64,000 nucleotides of DNA. It comes from Billgrantia ethanolica (GTDB lineage: Bacteria > Pseudomonadota > Gammaproteobacteria > Pseudomonadales > Halomonadaceae). The first letter of the stretch is position 1; every line of letters starts with the position of its first letter. The DNA is taken from the NCBI RefSeq assembly GCF_021404305.1, contig NZ_JABFTX010000001.1:930001-994000 (forward strand). The letters are read 5' to 3'. The translations under genes were made by a program, and so were the position numbers. The notes under the pieces were generated by a model that saw only the letters and a list, made by a program, of their open reading frames with translations, had not been told where the DNA came from and ran no database searches. Positions 35,637 to 43,802 of the stretch are shown piece after piece.

Positions 35637-36410
35637 TCACTGGGCCGTCCAACCCAGATCTATATTCCAGCTCGAGCCCGTTACCGCGCCTGCCGCATCC
35701 GAGGCCAGGTAGGCCACCAGCGCCGACACTTCCTCGGGATCGATCAGGCGCTTCACCGCGGCATTCTTGAGCATGATCTGCTCGACCACGTCCTGCTCGT
35801 CCATATTGTGCAGCCGGGCCTGATCGGCGATCTGGTTCTCCACCAGCGGCGTCTTCACGTAGGCCGGACAGATGGCGTTGGCGGTGATGCCCTGGGGGCC
35901 ACCCTCCAGCGCCGCCGTCTTGGTCAACCCGATCAAGCCGTGCTTGGCGCTGATGTAGGCCGACTTGCCCGGCGAGGCGACCTGGGCATGCACCGAGGCG
36001 ATATTGACGATACGCCCCCAGCCGTTCTCGCGCATGGAAGGCCATGCGGCCTGGGTCAACAGGAAAGGCGCCGTCAGCATCAGATCGATGATCTGGCGCC
36101 ATTTGGCCTCGGGAAAGTCCTCGATGGGCGAGACGTGCTGGATCCCGGCATTGTTGACCAGGATATCGATCTTGCCGAAGCGCTTGATCGCCTCCGCCAC
36201 GGCCGCCTTGCACGCTTCACCGTCGCTGAGATCGGCCTGGAAGAACGCCGCCCCCACGGCATCGGCCTTGGCCCTGGCCTGATCATTGAAGTCGACGGCC
36301 AGCACCTGGTGACCGAGCTCGCGAAACTGATGTACCACGGCCTCGCCGATGCCGCTGGCGGTTCCCGTTACCAGGGCGACGCGTGGCACGGTAGCGGTTG
36401 CATTGCTCAT
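35637..36410 (-). CDS. bdhA: 3-hydroxybutyrate dehydrogenase
   Basis: 257-residue SDR. TGTASGIG, NNAGIQH, NIASVHAQVASP and YISAKHG are the cofactor and catalytic motifs; the His/Gln arrangement after NIAS and WNIDLGWTAQ at the end are characteristic of bacterial D-3-hydroxybutyrate dehydrogenase. It oxidises 3-hydroxybutyrate from PHB breakdown to acetoacetate, which the scoAB transferase 3 kb away could activate. ATG at 36410 follows AAGGA at 9 nt. Confidence 0.92.
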   Translation of the reverse strand: MSNATATVPRVALVTGTASGIGEAVVHQFRELGHQVLAVDFNDQARAKADAVGAAFFQADLSDGEACKAAVAEAIKRFGKIDILVNNAGIQHVSPIEDFPEAKWRQIIDLMLTAPFLLTQAAWPSMRENGWGRIVNIASVHAQVASPGKSAYISAKHGLIGLTKTAALEGGPQGITANAICPAYVKTPLVENQIADQARLHNMDEQDVVEQIMLKNAAVKRLIDPEEVSALVAYLASDAAGAVTGSSWNIDLGWTAQ

Positions 36411-36495
36411 GGGGTAAATCCTTCTACACGAGGATGGAAGACCTGAATCCCAGCATAAGCCGGGGCACACGGCCACGACCAGCCCACCGGAAGTC

Positions 36496-36942
36496 TTACG
36501 CTTCGCCCACGGGGGTCATGACCTTTTCCATCAACCGCTGGGCCAGACGGCTCCCCTCCTCGCGGGATTCCAGGTCGCTCAAGTCGTCGAGCAGCTCGCA
36601 GCGCCACAGCCAGAGATCCGTGCCCAATACTTCGGCAACGAAGGGGTAACGGCCAGAGGGCAGATCGAACGCCCGCCGCTCACCTTCCGCAGGCGCCCGA
36701 GCGCTGGCAAAGGCAGGAAACAGCACCAGCGACAGCGAGACGGGGCTGACCAGGGCCCCTACCAGATAGCCGCGCCCGACGGACGCCTCGCCGTGATCGG
36801 GGCTGGCCTGAAAGCACAGCGCATCGACATCCAGCAGCGGGTTGGCGGTCGGTGTCGCTTCAAGTGCGGCACCCTGTCGTCGCCGCCAGGCCTCGGCCAT
36901 CTCGTTCAGGCGCCGGTACTGCTCGGGCGTCGGGGCCAGCAT
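36496..36942 (-). CDS. Uncharacterised protein, possibly [NiFe]-hydrogenase chaperone HybE-like
   Basis: 148 residues with no signal peptide or membrane segment. The central GRGYLVGALVSPVSLSLVLFP followed by LPSGRYPFVAEVL resembles the HybE family (a G-V-L-V-TP-W-F core followed by LP-G-Y-F), but the match is from memory and moderate. No hydrogenase gene is in the window. AAAGGAG lies 7 nt before ATG 36942. Divergent from the inositol-phosphatase-like gene. Function unknown. Confidence 0.55.
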   Translation of the reverse strand: MLAPTPEQYRRLNEMAEAWRRRQGAALEATPTANPLLDVDALCFQASPDHGEASVGRGYLVGALVSPVSLSLVLFPAFASARAPAEGERRAFDLPSGRYPFVAEVLGTDLWLWRCELLDDLSDLESREEGSRLAQRLMEKVMTPVGEA

Positions 36943-37070
36943 GGCATGCTCCTTTCCATGTAGGTGAATCTCAGGGAGGTGAATACGGGGCAGGTGCAGG
37001 CAGGCGCCCCGTTCGGCAGAACGCCTCATCGCTGCTATTCTGGCAGGTCCATGCGCGACGAGGAATGCCC

Positions 37071-37892
37071 ATGCTCCCCCAGCAGCGTCTTGAACTGGCC
37101 ATCGACATCGCCCGGGAAGCCGGCGAGAAGATCGTGGCGGCCAGACACGGCCAAGCCTTCAATCAGCAGCTCAAGAACGGTCAGGAGCTGGTCACCGACG
37201 TGGACGTGGCGGTGGATACGCTGATCAGCGAGCGCCTGGAAGCCAGCCTGCCCGGCGAACAGCGATTGAGCGAAGAGCTGGCGCCCGATCGCGAGGTGAT
37301 GAGCACGGCCGAGTCGCTATGGGTCATCGATCCTATCGACGGTACCGTCAACTTCGCCCACGGCCTGCGCCACGTTGCCGTTTCCATCGCCTGGGTCAGC
37401 GAAGGCAAGACGCGCCTCGGGGTGGTACATGCTCCGTTTCTCGGTGAAACCTACACAGCCCTCTACGGCCAGGGCGTCTGGTGCAACGGCAAGCCGATCC
37501 ACACCAGCCACAGGGCCAACCTGCAGCGCTGCCTGGTCGCAACCGGTTTCCCCTACCGGCGCGACAGCCGTCCGCCGCTGATCCGCCGCTTGATGGCCGT
37601 GCTCGAGCACTGTCAGGACGTGCGCCGCAACGGCTCCGCCGCCCTCGATCTATGCGATGTCGCCTGCGGCCGTCTCGATGCCTATTACGAGAGCGTTTCG
37701 CCCTGGGATTTCGCTGCCGGCGTGCTGATCGCCCGTGAAGCCGGGGCGCGTACCGGCCATCTCTACCCTTGCCCCAAGGGCATTCCGGAAGATCTCTACG
37801 GCGAGAACATTCTGGTCAGCGCGCCCGAGATTCACGCCGAGCTGGGGGATCTGCTGCGCGCCGCCGACGCCAACGAACTCCGCTATGACTGA
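37071..37892 (+). CDS. Inositol monophosphatase-family phosphatase
   Basis: 273 residues of the IMPase/SuhB superfamily. Metal motifs are WVIDPIDGTVNFAHG and, near the C-terminus, SPWDFAAGVLIAREAGA; EELAP supplies the catalytic Glu. Substrates may be inositol phosphates, glycerol-2-phosphate or 3'-phosphoadenosine nucleotides; this branch is not the canonical suhB as far as I can tell. ATG at 37071 follows GAGGAA at 6 nt. In-frame extensions upstream would run into the divergent gene and are unlikely. Confidence 0.9.
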   Translation: MLPQQRLELAIDIAREAGEKIVAARHGQAFNQQLKNGQELVTDVDVAVDTLISERLEASLPGEQRLSEELAPDREVMSTAESLWVIDPIDGTVNFAHGLRHVAVSIAWVSEGKTRLGVVHAPFLGETYTALYGQGVWCNGKPIHTSHRANLQRCLVATGFPYRRDSRPPLIRRLMAVLEHCQDVRRNGSAALDLCDVACGRLDAYYESVSPWDFAAGVLIAREAGARTGHLYPCPKGIPEDLYGENILVSAPEIHAELGDLLRAADANELRYD

Positions 37893-38011
37893 GCGTGCCG
37901 TTGCGGGGCAATAGCACGCCCTAATCGTGTCGCTAGCAGTGCCCTATTGGCCCCGGCGGCCCTCATCCGTCACAATGTCGCCAGACAAAACATCTTCAGG
38001 AGACATCTTCT

Positions 38012-38272
38012 ATGTTCGTGGTCATCTTCGGTCGTCCCGGCTGCCCCTTCTGCGTGCGCGCCCAGGACCTCGCCCAGCGCCTGGAAAGCGCCAACGTGAT
38101 CGAAGGCCACCGCTACGTGGACATCTGGGCCGAAGGCATCAGCAAGGCCGACCTGGAGAAGACCATCGGCAAACCGGTGTCGACCGTGCCCCAGATCTTC
38201 ATCGACCAGAACCATGTCGGCGGCTTCACCGAATTCGACCAGTACGTGCGCGACAATGCCCTGATGGCATGA
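38012..38272 (+). CDS. grxA: Glutaredoxin 1 (GrxA-like)
   Basis: 86-residue glutaredoxin with the dithiol site Cys11-Pro-Phe-Cys14, a TVPQIFID cis-proline segment and the GGFTEF glutathione-binding motif. Sequence and length are close to E. coli GrxA (85), which reduces ribonucleotide reductase and OxyR with glutathione. AGGAG lies 10 nt upstream. A long GC stem-loop follows directly. Confidence 0.94.
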   Translation: MFVVIFGRPGCPFCVRAQDLAQRLESANVIEGHRYVDIWAEGISKADLEKTIGKPVSTVPQIFIDQNHVGGFTEFDQYVRDNALMA

Positions 38273-38279
38273 GCCTGCC

Positions 38280-38322
38280 GAACGCTGGCGCCGGTGACGA
38301 CACCGGCCCAGCGCCAGCGTTC
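38280..38322 (+). terminator. Stem-loop terminator after grxA
   Basis: A perfect 12-bp stem (GAACGCTGGCGC and complement), then a nested 5-bp stem (CGGTG/CACCG) with a 4-nt loop and a 5-nt bulge, begins 7 bp after the grxA stop. Confidence 0.75.
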
Positions 38323-38420
38323 AATTCCCGTTTAACGTTCCCCCCGCGTTGAAAGCCGTTCCTGGCCAGCCCCTATACTGAAGTCCAATACGAGGCGCAT
38401 CCGGACAAAGGAACCGCACG

Positions 38421-39188
38421 ATGCAACGGGAAGAATTCCTGCAGCAACTCTGGCTCGATTACATTCACCATCATCCCGATGTGGGAATGCTTCGCCTGTG
38501 GCCGACGGACGCACCGGTCGAATATTTGACCCTGCTCACGCTCAGCCAGCCTCCCTTCAGCACGCAGGACCTGCTGCCGACGCTGGGGCACCTCGGCTAC
38601 CGTCCCGTGCACCGCTACGCCATGGCCGACCGTGGTTTGCTGGTGTGCCTGCTGGCACCACCGGAAGACGGCACCTGGCTGGTGCTGGCAGAACTCCAGC
38701 TCGGCACACTGTCGCGGGAACCGCGAGAAAAGCTGACCGAGCTGGTGAGTCAGACCCACCCCCAGGACACCCGCGGCAAGAACCTGCTGTGCCGCGGGCG
38801 TCCCTGGGCCATGCCCAACTGGAACGACTACCTCAAGCTCCAGGACGCCCACCCGCTGGCGGCCTGGATTGCCGTGATGGGGCCCAGTGTGCACCACGCC
38901 GGTTTCGACTGCGAACGACTGGGCAGCCGCTTCGAGCTACTCGACAATGCTCTTGCGGCTGCCGGACTCGAAGGCAGCGAAGAGCGCCAGCACGGCATCT
39001 TCCCGGTATCGCCACTGCTCGAGTACCGCTTCTATCCAACCTGCTCGCAGCGTCTGGCCTTCGCCGAAGGAGACGAGCACCGGATCTGCCTGGGCGGCCT
39101 GGCCCTGATGCAGAAGCGTTTGAGCGGCGACCACGAGCGTGCCGTGGAGCTTCTGCTGCCCCACCACACCCGCTGCGAGATCACCTGA
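38421..39188 (+). CDS. Uncharacterised protein, weak resemblance to DUF1338
   Basis: 255 residues, soluble, no signal peptide. The overall pattern (FLQQLWLDYI, then LGYRPVHRYAM, VLAELQLGTLS, and a second half with HHAGFDCERLGSRF) recalls DUF1338, a family that includes 2-oxoadipate dioxygenase/decarboxylase. However, the position expected to hold the first metal-ligand His reads EYLTLLTL, so catalysis of that type is doubtful. The assignment is low confidence and could be wrong. It follows grxA and is bounded downstream by inverted DnaA boxes. Confidence 0.6.
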   Translation: MQREEFLQQLWLDYIHHHPDVGMLRLWPTDAPVEYLTLLTLSQPPFSTQDLLPTLGHLGYRPVHRYAMADRGLLVCLLAPPEDGTWLVLAELQLGTLSREPREKLTELVSQTHPQDTRGKNLLCRGRPWAMPNWNDYLKLQDAHPLAAWIAVMGPSVHHAGFDCERLGSRFELLDNALAAAGLEGSEERQHGIFPVSPLLEYRFYPTCSQRLAFAEGDEHRICLGGLALMQKRLSGDHERAVELLLPHHTRCEIT

Positions 39189-39198
39189 GGGCTCTCTC

Positions 39199-39227
39199 GC
39201 GTTATCCACAGAAATTGTGGATAACGC
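39199..39227. promoter_or_regulatory. Inverted pair of perfect DnaA boxes (also a hairpin)
   Basis: TTATCCACA at 39202-39210 and its complement TGTGGATAA at 39216-39224 both match the strongest DnaA box. With the flanking GCG/CGC they form a 12-bp stem around GAAAT. It begins 11 bp past a plus-strand stop and lies between convergent genes, so a terminator role is equally possible. Confidence 0.6.
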
Positions 39228-39313
39228 TGTGCAAGACAGCGTGACAAGCGGCAACATTCCGCTAGCGACGCGCTTCGCCAAGGCTGGTCATAAATTCATC
39301 ACCCCCCAGCAAT

Positions 39314-39348
39314 GAAAAGGCCCGAGCCCTGAATGAGGGCGCGAGCCT
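39314..39348 (-). terminator. Intrinsic terminator of scoAB
   Basis: On the minus strand a roughly 12-bp GC stem with two mismatches and a 5-nt loop (CATTC) is followed by TTTT, 66 bp beyond the scoB stop. This is the clearest rho-independent terminator in the window. Confidence 0.8.
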
Positions 39349-39413
39349 GGTAGCGCAGCCGAACCGACCGGCATCGCCGATCGGTTCGAGCACATTGCTG
39401 GGCTGCTGGCGCG

Positions 39414-40073
39414 TCAGTCGAAGGTCATTTCCGGCACGTGATCGGGCACGATCAGCTTGCCGGCGGTCTTCTCGACGATCTCTTCCACGCTCACTCCCGG
39501 GGCGCGCTCCTTGAGCACGAAGGCGCCGTTCTCGATCTCCAGGTAAGCGAGATCGGTGAGCACGCGGTTGATGCAACCGGCGCCGGTCAGCGGCAGCGTG
39601 CACTTCTCGAGCAGTTTGGATTCACCGTGCTTGGAGGCGTGGGTCATGGTGCAGATGATGTTCTCGGCACCCGCCACCAGATCCATGGCGCCGCCCATGC
39701 CCTTGATCAGCTTGCCGGGTACCATCCACGAGGCGATGTTGCCCTCCTGATCCACCTCGAAGGCACCGAGCACGGTCAGGTCGACATGGCCACCACGGAT
39801 CATGGCGAAGGATTCCGCGGAATTGAAGATGGCCGCACCGGGGCGGGCCGTGACGGTCTGCTTACCGGCATTGATCATGTCCGGATCGACCTCGTCCTCG
39901 GTGGGGAAACGCCCCATGCCGAGCAGGCCGTTTTCCGACTGCAGCATCACATCGATGCCATCCGGTACGTAATTGGCCACCAGGGTGGGAATACCGATAC
40001 CCAGGTTGACGTAGAAACCGTCCTTGAGCTCTTGCGCCACGCGCTGTGCCATCTGTTCGCGAGTCAGTGCCAT
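39414..40073 (-). CDS. scoB: 3-oxoacid CoA-transferase subunit B
   Basis: 219 residues, the beta subunit. Catalytic Glu47 lies in QSENGLLG, which forms the CoA thioester intermediate; GGHVDLTVLGAFEVD and NIASWMVPGK are family signatures. With ScoA it moves CoA from succinyl-CoA to acetoacetate. Together with bdhA this gives a route from PHB or ketone bodies to acetyl-CoA. 75 bp separate it from scoA on the same strand; a terminator follows. Confidence 0.94.
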   Translation of the reverse strand: MALTREQMAQRVAQELKDGFYVNLGIGIPTLVANYVPDGIDVMLQSENGLLGMGRFPTEDEVDPDMINAGKQTVTARPGAAIFNSAESFAMIRGGHVDLTVLGAFEVDQEGNIASWMVPGKLIKGMGGAMDLVAGAENIICTMTHASKHGESKLLEKCTLPLTGAGCINRVLTDLAYLEIENGAFVLKERAPGVSVEEIVEKTAGKLIVPDHVPEMTFD

Positions 40074-40148
40074 CTTGTTTGCCTCTTGTGTTCGGTGGAG
40101 AAGCGATACGTTCGATGCCGGTCATTACCGGCGGCTGCGGTGGCGGGC

Positions 40149-40850
40149 TCAGCCCTCGCGCACCGTGCGCTTCTCGATACGCTTCTCGAAAGTGCCCTGG
40201 ATGATGCGGTCGACGTAGATACCCGGCGTATGGATCTGGTCGGGGCGCAGCTCACCCGGCTCGACGATCTCCTCGACCTCCACCACGGTGATCTTGCCGC
40301 AGGTAGCGGCCAGCGGGTTGAAGTTCTGCGCCGTGTCGCGATACACCACGTTGCCGTAGCGGTCGGCCTTCCAGCCCTTGACGATGGCGAAATCGGCGTG
40401 GAACGCCTCCTCGAGAATGTAGTGGCGACCGTTGAACTCGCGCACCTCCTTGCCCTCACCGATCGGCGTGCCGTAGCCGGTCGCTGTATAGAAGGCGGGA
40501 ATACCGGCGCCTCCAGCGCGCATCTTCTCGGCCAGGGTGCCCTGGGGGGTCAGGATCACTTCGATCTCATCGTTGAGCATCTGCTGTTCGAACAGGGCAT
40601 TCTCGCCCACGTAGGAGGCGTAGAAGCGCTTGATCTGCTTGTCTTCCAGCAGCAGGCCCAGGCCGAAGCCGTCAACGCCGCAGTTGTTGGAGATGACGGT
40701 CAGATCCTTGACGCCGCGACGCTTGACCTCGGCAATCAGGTTTTCCGGGATGCCGCACAGGCCGAAGCCGCCGGCAACCATGGTCATGCCGCTTTCGATG
40801 CCGTCCATCGCTTCTTCGTAGGAATACACGCGCTTGTCGAAACCTGACAT
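40149..40850 (-). CDS. scoA: 3-oxoacid CoA-transferase subunit A
   Basis: 233 residues, the alpha subunit. [16 protein letters not shown] carries the CoA-binding GGxGxxGIP pattern; [14 protein letters not shown] and [22 protein letters not shown] are typical. ATG at 40850 ([10 protein letters not shown]) follows CGAGG at 8 nt. Divergent from a LysR gene across an AT-rich spacer, suggesting control by that regulator. Distinction between succinyl-CoA and acetyl-CoA (AtoDA) specificity is by similarity only. Confidence 0.94.
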   Translation of the reverse strand: MSGFDKRVYSYEEAMDGIESGMTMVAGGFGLCGIPENLIAEVKRRGVKDLTVISNNCGVDGFGLGLLLEDKQIKRFYASYVGENALFEQQMLNDEIEVILTPQGTLAEKMRAGGAGIPAFYTATGYGTPIGEGKEVREFNGRHYILEEAFHADFAIVKGWKADRYGNVVYRDTAQNFNPLAATCGKITVVEVEEIVEPGELRPDQIHTPGIYVDRIIQGTFEKRIEKRTVREG

Positions 40851-40980
40851 CGCAAAGCCTCGTCTTGTTGTGAAGTGGTGAAATGAAAGTACCTGACCAG
40901 TGTTGACCCCGCCAATATATTTGTTAAGTTTGTTTTTTTTATCAATTGATATGGAAATCTTATAAAATAGGCGACACGCC
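40851..40980. promoter_or_regulatory. Divergent scoA-lysR control region
   Basis: This 130-bp spacer is strikingly AT-rich for the window. It contains the perfect 12-bp palindrome TATCAATTGATA (40940-40951) beside an eight-T run, a candidate LysR operator. TTGATA on the minus strand can serve as a -35 for scoA, with TATATT about 20 bp on. TATAAA at 40961 can be the -10 for lysR, which would give a leader of under 15 nt. Confidence 0.5.
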
Positions 40981-41877
40981 ATGACCATCAAGCAGCTGCG
41001 CGCCTTCCTGGCCGTGGCCCAGACGCTCAGTTTCACTCAGGCCTGCGAACGACTCCACCTGTCGCAGCCGGCACTGAGCCTGGCCATCAAGGGACTCGAG
41101 GAGACCCTGGGCGGCCCGCTGCTGATTCGCAGCACGCGCAGCGTAAGGCTGACCCCCGAAGGCGAGACCCTGCTGCCGCTGGCCAAGCGCCTGCTGGCCG
41201 ACTGGGACAACGCCGAGGAGCTGCTGCGCCAGCGCTTCACGCTGCAACTGGGCCGGGTGGCACTGGCCGCCATGCCCTCCATCGCCTGCAACCGGCTACC
41301 ACGTGCATTGCGCCGCTTTCGTCTGCGCTTTCCCCGGGTCAACGTGACCGTGCATGACGTGATCAACGAGCAGGTGATCGACATGGTGCGCCAACGCCAG
41401 GTCGAGCTCGGCATCGCCTTCGAGCCCGAGACCCGCGAAGGCATCGACTTCCTGCCGCTATTCGACGACACTTTCGTCGCCGTGCTGCCGCCCGACTCGC
41501 CCCTGGCAGAGGCCGAATCGGTCGACTGGCAGGCTCTACTGGCCCACGACTTCATCACGCTGCAGCGCCCCTCCATGGTACGCATCCTGCTGGAGCAGGC
41601 GCTGGCCAGGCAGCACACGGAGCTGCCGGTAGCATTCGAAAGCCATCAGCTGGCCACGGTGGGCCGCATGGTGGCCAGCGGACTCGGCGTCAGCGCCGTG
41701 CCCTCGCTGTGCCGCGAACAGATGCACGAACTCGGCGCGCGCTGCGTGCCGCTGTTCGAGCCGCAGATCCAGCGCACCGTGGGTATCGTGCTGGGCGCCG
41801 GGCAGGAACTCTCGATTGCCGCACGCTCGCTGCACGAAGTGCTGCAGACGACACTGTGCGAGTCGTCCCCCACATAA
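40981..41877 (+). CDS. LysR-family transcriptional regulator, probably of scoAB
   Basis: 298 residues. Helix-turn-helix [18 protein letters not shown] followed by [15 protein letters not shown]; the C-terminal inducer domain spans about 90-295. Divergent position next to scoAB, with a palindrome in the shared spacer, is the classic layout for a LysR activator of the neighbouring operon. The inducer may be a ketone body or CoA ester. No clear Shine-Dalgarno is seen, in keeping with a very short leader. Confidence 0.9.
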   Translation: MTIKQLRAFLAVAQTLSFTQACERLHLSQPALSLAIKGLEETLGGPLLIRSTRSVRLTPEGETLLPLAKRLLADWDNAEELLRQRFTLQLGRVALAAMPSIACNRLPRALRRFRLRFPRVNVTVHDVINEQVIDMVRQRQVELGIAFEPETREGIDFLPLFDDTFVAVLPPDSPLAEAESVDWQALLAHDFITLQRPSMVRILLEQALARQHTELPVAFESHQLATVGRMVASGLGVSAVPSLCREQMHELGARCVPLFEPQIQRTVGIVLGAGQELSIAARSLHEVLQTTLCESSPT

Positions 41878-41937
41878 CGTATGGCTGGGCAGCATCGGCA
41901 CGATCCATTAGCATGTGCGCCTAACCGTCACACGCCC

Positions 41938-41960
41938 GAGCACCGCGTAAGGCAGCGATT
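41938..41960 (+). repeat. Second copy of the palindrome core
   Basis: GAGCACCGCGTAA followed by GGCAGCGATT matches 19047-19069 at 22 of 23 positions. Flanking similarity is weaker (GTCACACGCCC before, CGCGCAG after). The outer arms are not preserved, so this looks like a decayed copy. It lies in the 130-bp gap before the acyltransferase. Confidence 0.65.
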
Positions 41961-42007
41961 CGCTCGCGCAGGCTTTGTACAGTGTTTCCAAGGTCAAGGA
42001 GTCAGGT

Positions 42008-42877
42008 ATGGCGCCCCTCAAAGGGCCAATCAGCGTACTGCTGCTGGTGATCACCACCCTGTTCTGGTCGATTCCCCTGATTCTGTTGACCCTGCTCAAG
42101 CTGATCACGCCGACTCGCCCGCTGCGCCTGATCGTGCTGCGTGGCTTGAACGGCGTGGCGCTGAACTGGATCGGCTGCAACCTGTGGTGGATGCGCCACT
42201 GGCTGAAGCCGCAGCTCGATGCCACGCTTCCCGAGGGTCTGTCGCCGGAGCAGCGCTGGCTGGTGATCTCCAATCACCGTAGCTGGACCGACATCTTCAT
42301 GCTGTTGATGGTGCTGCACCGGCGCATTCCGATGCCGCGTTTCTTCCTCAAGCAGCAGCTCATCTGGATTCCCATCGTCGGGCTCGCCTGGTGGGCGCTC
42401 GAATACCCTTTCATGCGCCGCTACACTCGCGAGCAGATCGCGCGCCGTCCCCAACTCGCCGACATCGATCGCAAGGCCACCGAGCTGATGTGCAAGCGGG
42501 CCCGCGAGATGCCGCTGGCGATCTTCAACTTCGTTGAAGGCACCCGATTTACCCCGGCCAAGCGCGACGCGCAGAATAGTCCCTTCCGCCACCTGCTTCG
42601 GCCCAAGGCCGGCGGTATCGCCCAGGTGCTGAGTCACCTTGGCGAACAGCTCGACGGTATCCTCGACGTCACGCTGCACTACGAGAACCCCCAGCCGACC
42701 TTCTGGGGTTTCCTGTGCGGCCGCGAGGGCCGGATCACGCTCGATGCCCGACGTCTCGACGTACCCGAATGGATGCTCGACAGCCGTTACCATGACGACC
42801 CGCACTACAAGGAACGCTTCCATACATGGCTGAATGCCCTGTGGCAGGAAAAAGACCAGGCGCTCGACTCGCGCTGA
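42008..42877 (+). CDS. 1-acyl-sn-glycerol-3-phosphate acyltransferase family protein (YihG-like)
   Basis: 289 residues with an N-terminal membrane helix (SVLLLVITTLFWSIPLILL). PlsC motif I is NHRSWTD (catalytic His and Asp), and FVEGTRFTPAK is motif III. It transfers an acyl chain to lysophosphatidic acid or a related lysophospholipid at the inner membrane. YihG-type paralogues act beside PlsC and tune fatty-acyl composition. AAGGAG lies 7-8 nt before ATG 42008. Its end overlaps the start of the next gene by 52 bp. Confidence 0.9.
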   Translation: MAPLKGPISVLLLVITTLFWSIPLILLTLLKLITPTRPLRLIVLRGLNGVALNWIGCNLWWMRHWLKPQLDATLPEGLSPEQRWLVISNHRSWTDIFMLLMVLHRRIPMPRFFLKQQLIWIPIVGLAWWALEYPFMRRYTREQIARRPQLADIDRKATELMCKRAREMPLAIFNFVEGTRFTPAKRDAQNSPFRHLLRPKAGGIAQVLSHLGEQLDGILDVTLHYENPQPTFWGFLCGREGRITLDARRLDVPEWMLDSRYHDDPHYKERFHTWLNALWQEKDQALDSR

Positions 42878-43791
42878 CACTGCTTTGCACTCTGTCATTG
42901 CTGCTGGCCGGCTGCGCCTCGCCCAGCGGCAGCGTTCAGCGCGGCAGCGACCCCCAACGCAGCGACTCTCCAGGCATCTCTGGCGGTTGGGTCGTGGTTC
43001 AGCGCGGCGATACTCTGGGCACCATTGCGGCACGCGCCGACGTGCCCCTGGCCCGCCTGCAACGCTTCAATCCCGACGTCAATCCCAACCGCCTGGCGGT
43101 CGGACAGCGCTTGCTGATCCCCACCCAGCAGGAGCGCGCGCCCTCTGGGGGCCCCTACCGTTACCAGATTCGTCCCGGCGACACCTATTCGGCCGTGGCC
43201 CGGCGCTTTGGCACCACACCCGCGCGTATTCAGTCCGCCAATCCCGGAGTGGAACCCACAAGGCTGCGGGTAGGCCAGGTCATTCAGGTACCGCTGCGCG
43301 GCGGCGCCGCGGCTACGGCGAGCTCGTCGGGTGCGGCGGCCAGCCGTCCGAGCAGTACCAGCGCCCCGGCGCCGACTTCCACACCGCCACCACCCGCTAC
43401 CGGCAATATTCCCTCTTCGGCGCGCAACTGGCCCTGGCCGCTGGAGGACTATCGCATCGTGCGGGCCTACGGCGCCGACAATCACGGCACCCTGCAGCCG
43501 ATGCTATTGGCCACCAACCGCGGCGCGCAGGCCAAGGCGGTGGCGGACGGCGACGTACGCTTCGCCGGCAGCATGCGCCAGCTCGGCCGCGTGGTGATCG
43601 TGCACCACGCCGATAACCTGCAGAGCGTCTATGCCCTGTGCGACAGCGTGCTGGTGACGGACGGTGCTCGCGTCACGCGGGGCACGCCGCTATGCGATGT
43701 CGGCTTCAGCAATGCCACGGAGCGTTTCGACCTGCTGTTCGACATGCGCCTCGGCGGCAAGCCCATCGACCCCCGGCGGGTACTGCGCTAG
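42826..43791 (+). CDS. Lipoprotein with two LysM domains and a degenerate LytM (M23) domain
   Basis: About 321 residues. A lipobox (LLLAGC) follows a signal peptide. LysM domains lie at about 54-98 (VVVQRGDTLGTIAARA) and 111-156 (YQIRPGDTYSAVARRF), then a Ser/Pro/Thr linker and a LytM-like domain (about 200-320). The catalytic HxxxD and HxH ligands are not intact (NHGTLQPM; VYALCDS), so it is more likely an amidase activator like NlpD/EnvC/ActS than an endopeptidase. The start is uncertain (42826 ATG or 42841 GTG); both overlap the acyltransferase gene. Confidence 0.85.
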   Translation: MAECPVAGKRPGARLALTLLCTLSLLLAGCASPSGSVQRGSDPQRSDSPGISGGWVVVQRGDTLGTIAARADVPLARLQRFNPDVNPNRLAVGQRLLIPTQQERAPSGGPYRYQIRPGDTYSAVARRFGTTPARIQSANPGVEPTRLRVGQVIQVPLRGGAAATASSSGAAASRPSSTSAPAPTSTPPPPATGNIPSSARNWPWPLEDYRIVRAYGADNHGTLQPMLLATNRGAQAKAVADGDVRFAGSMRQLGRVVIVHHADNLQSVYALCDSVLVTDGARVTRGTPLCDVGFSNATERFDLLFDMRLGGKPIDPRRVLR

Positions 43792-43802
43792 GAGAGATGA
43801 CG

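Noticed and set aside
39199-39227. Replication origin
   Set aside because: Only two DnaA boxes, no AT-rich unwinding region and no dnaA, dnaN, gyrB or gidA genes nearby.
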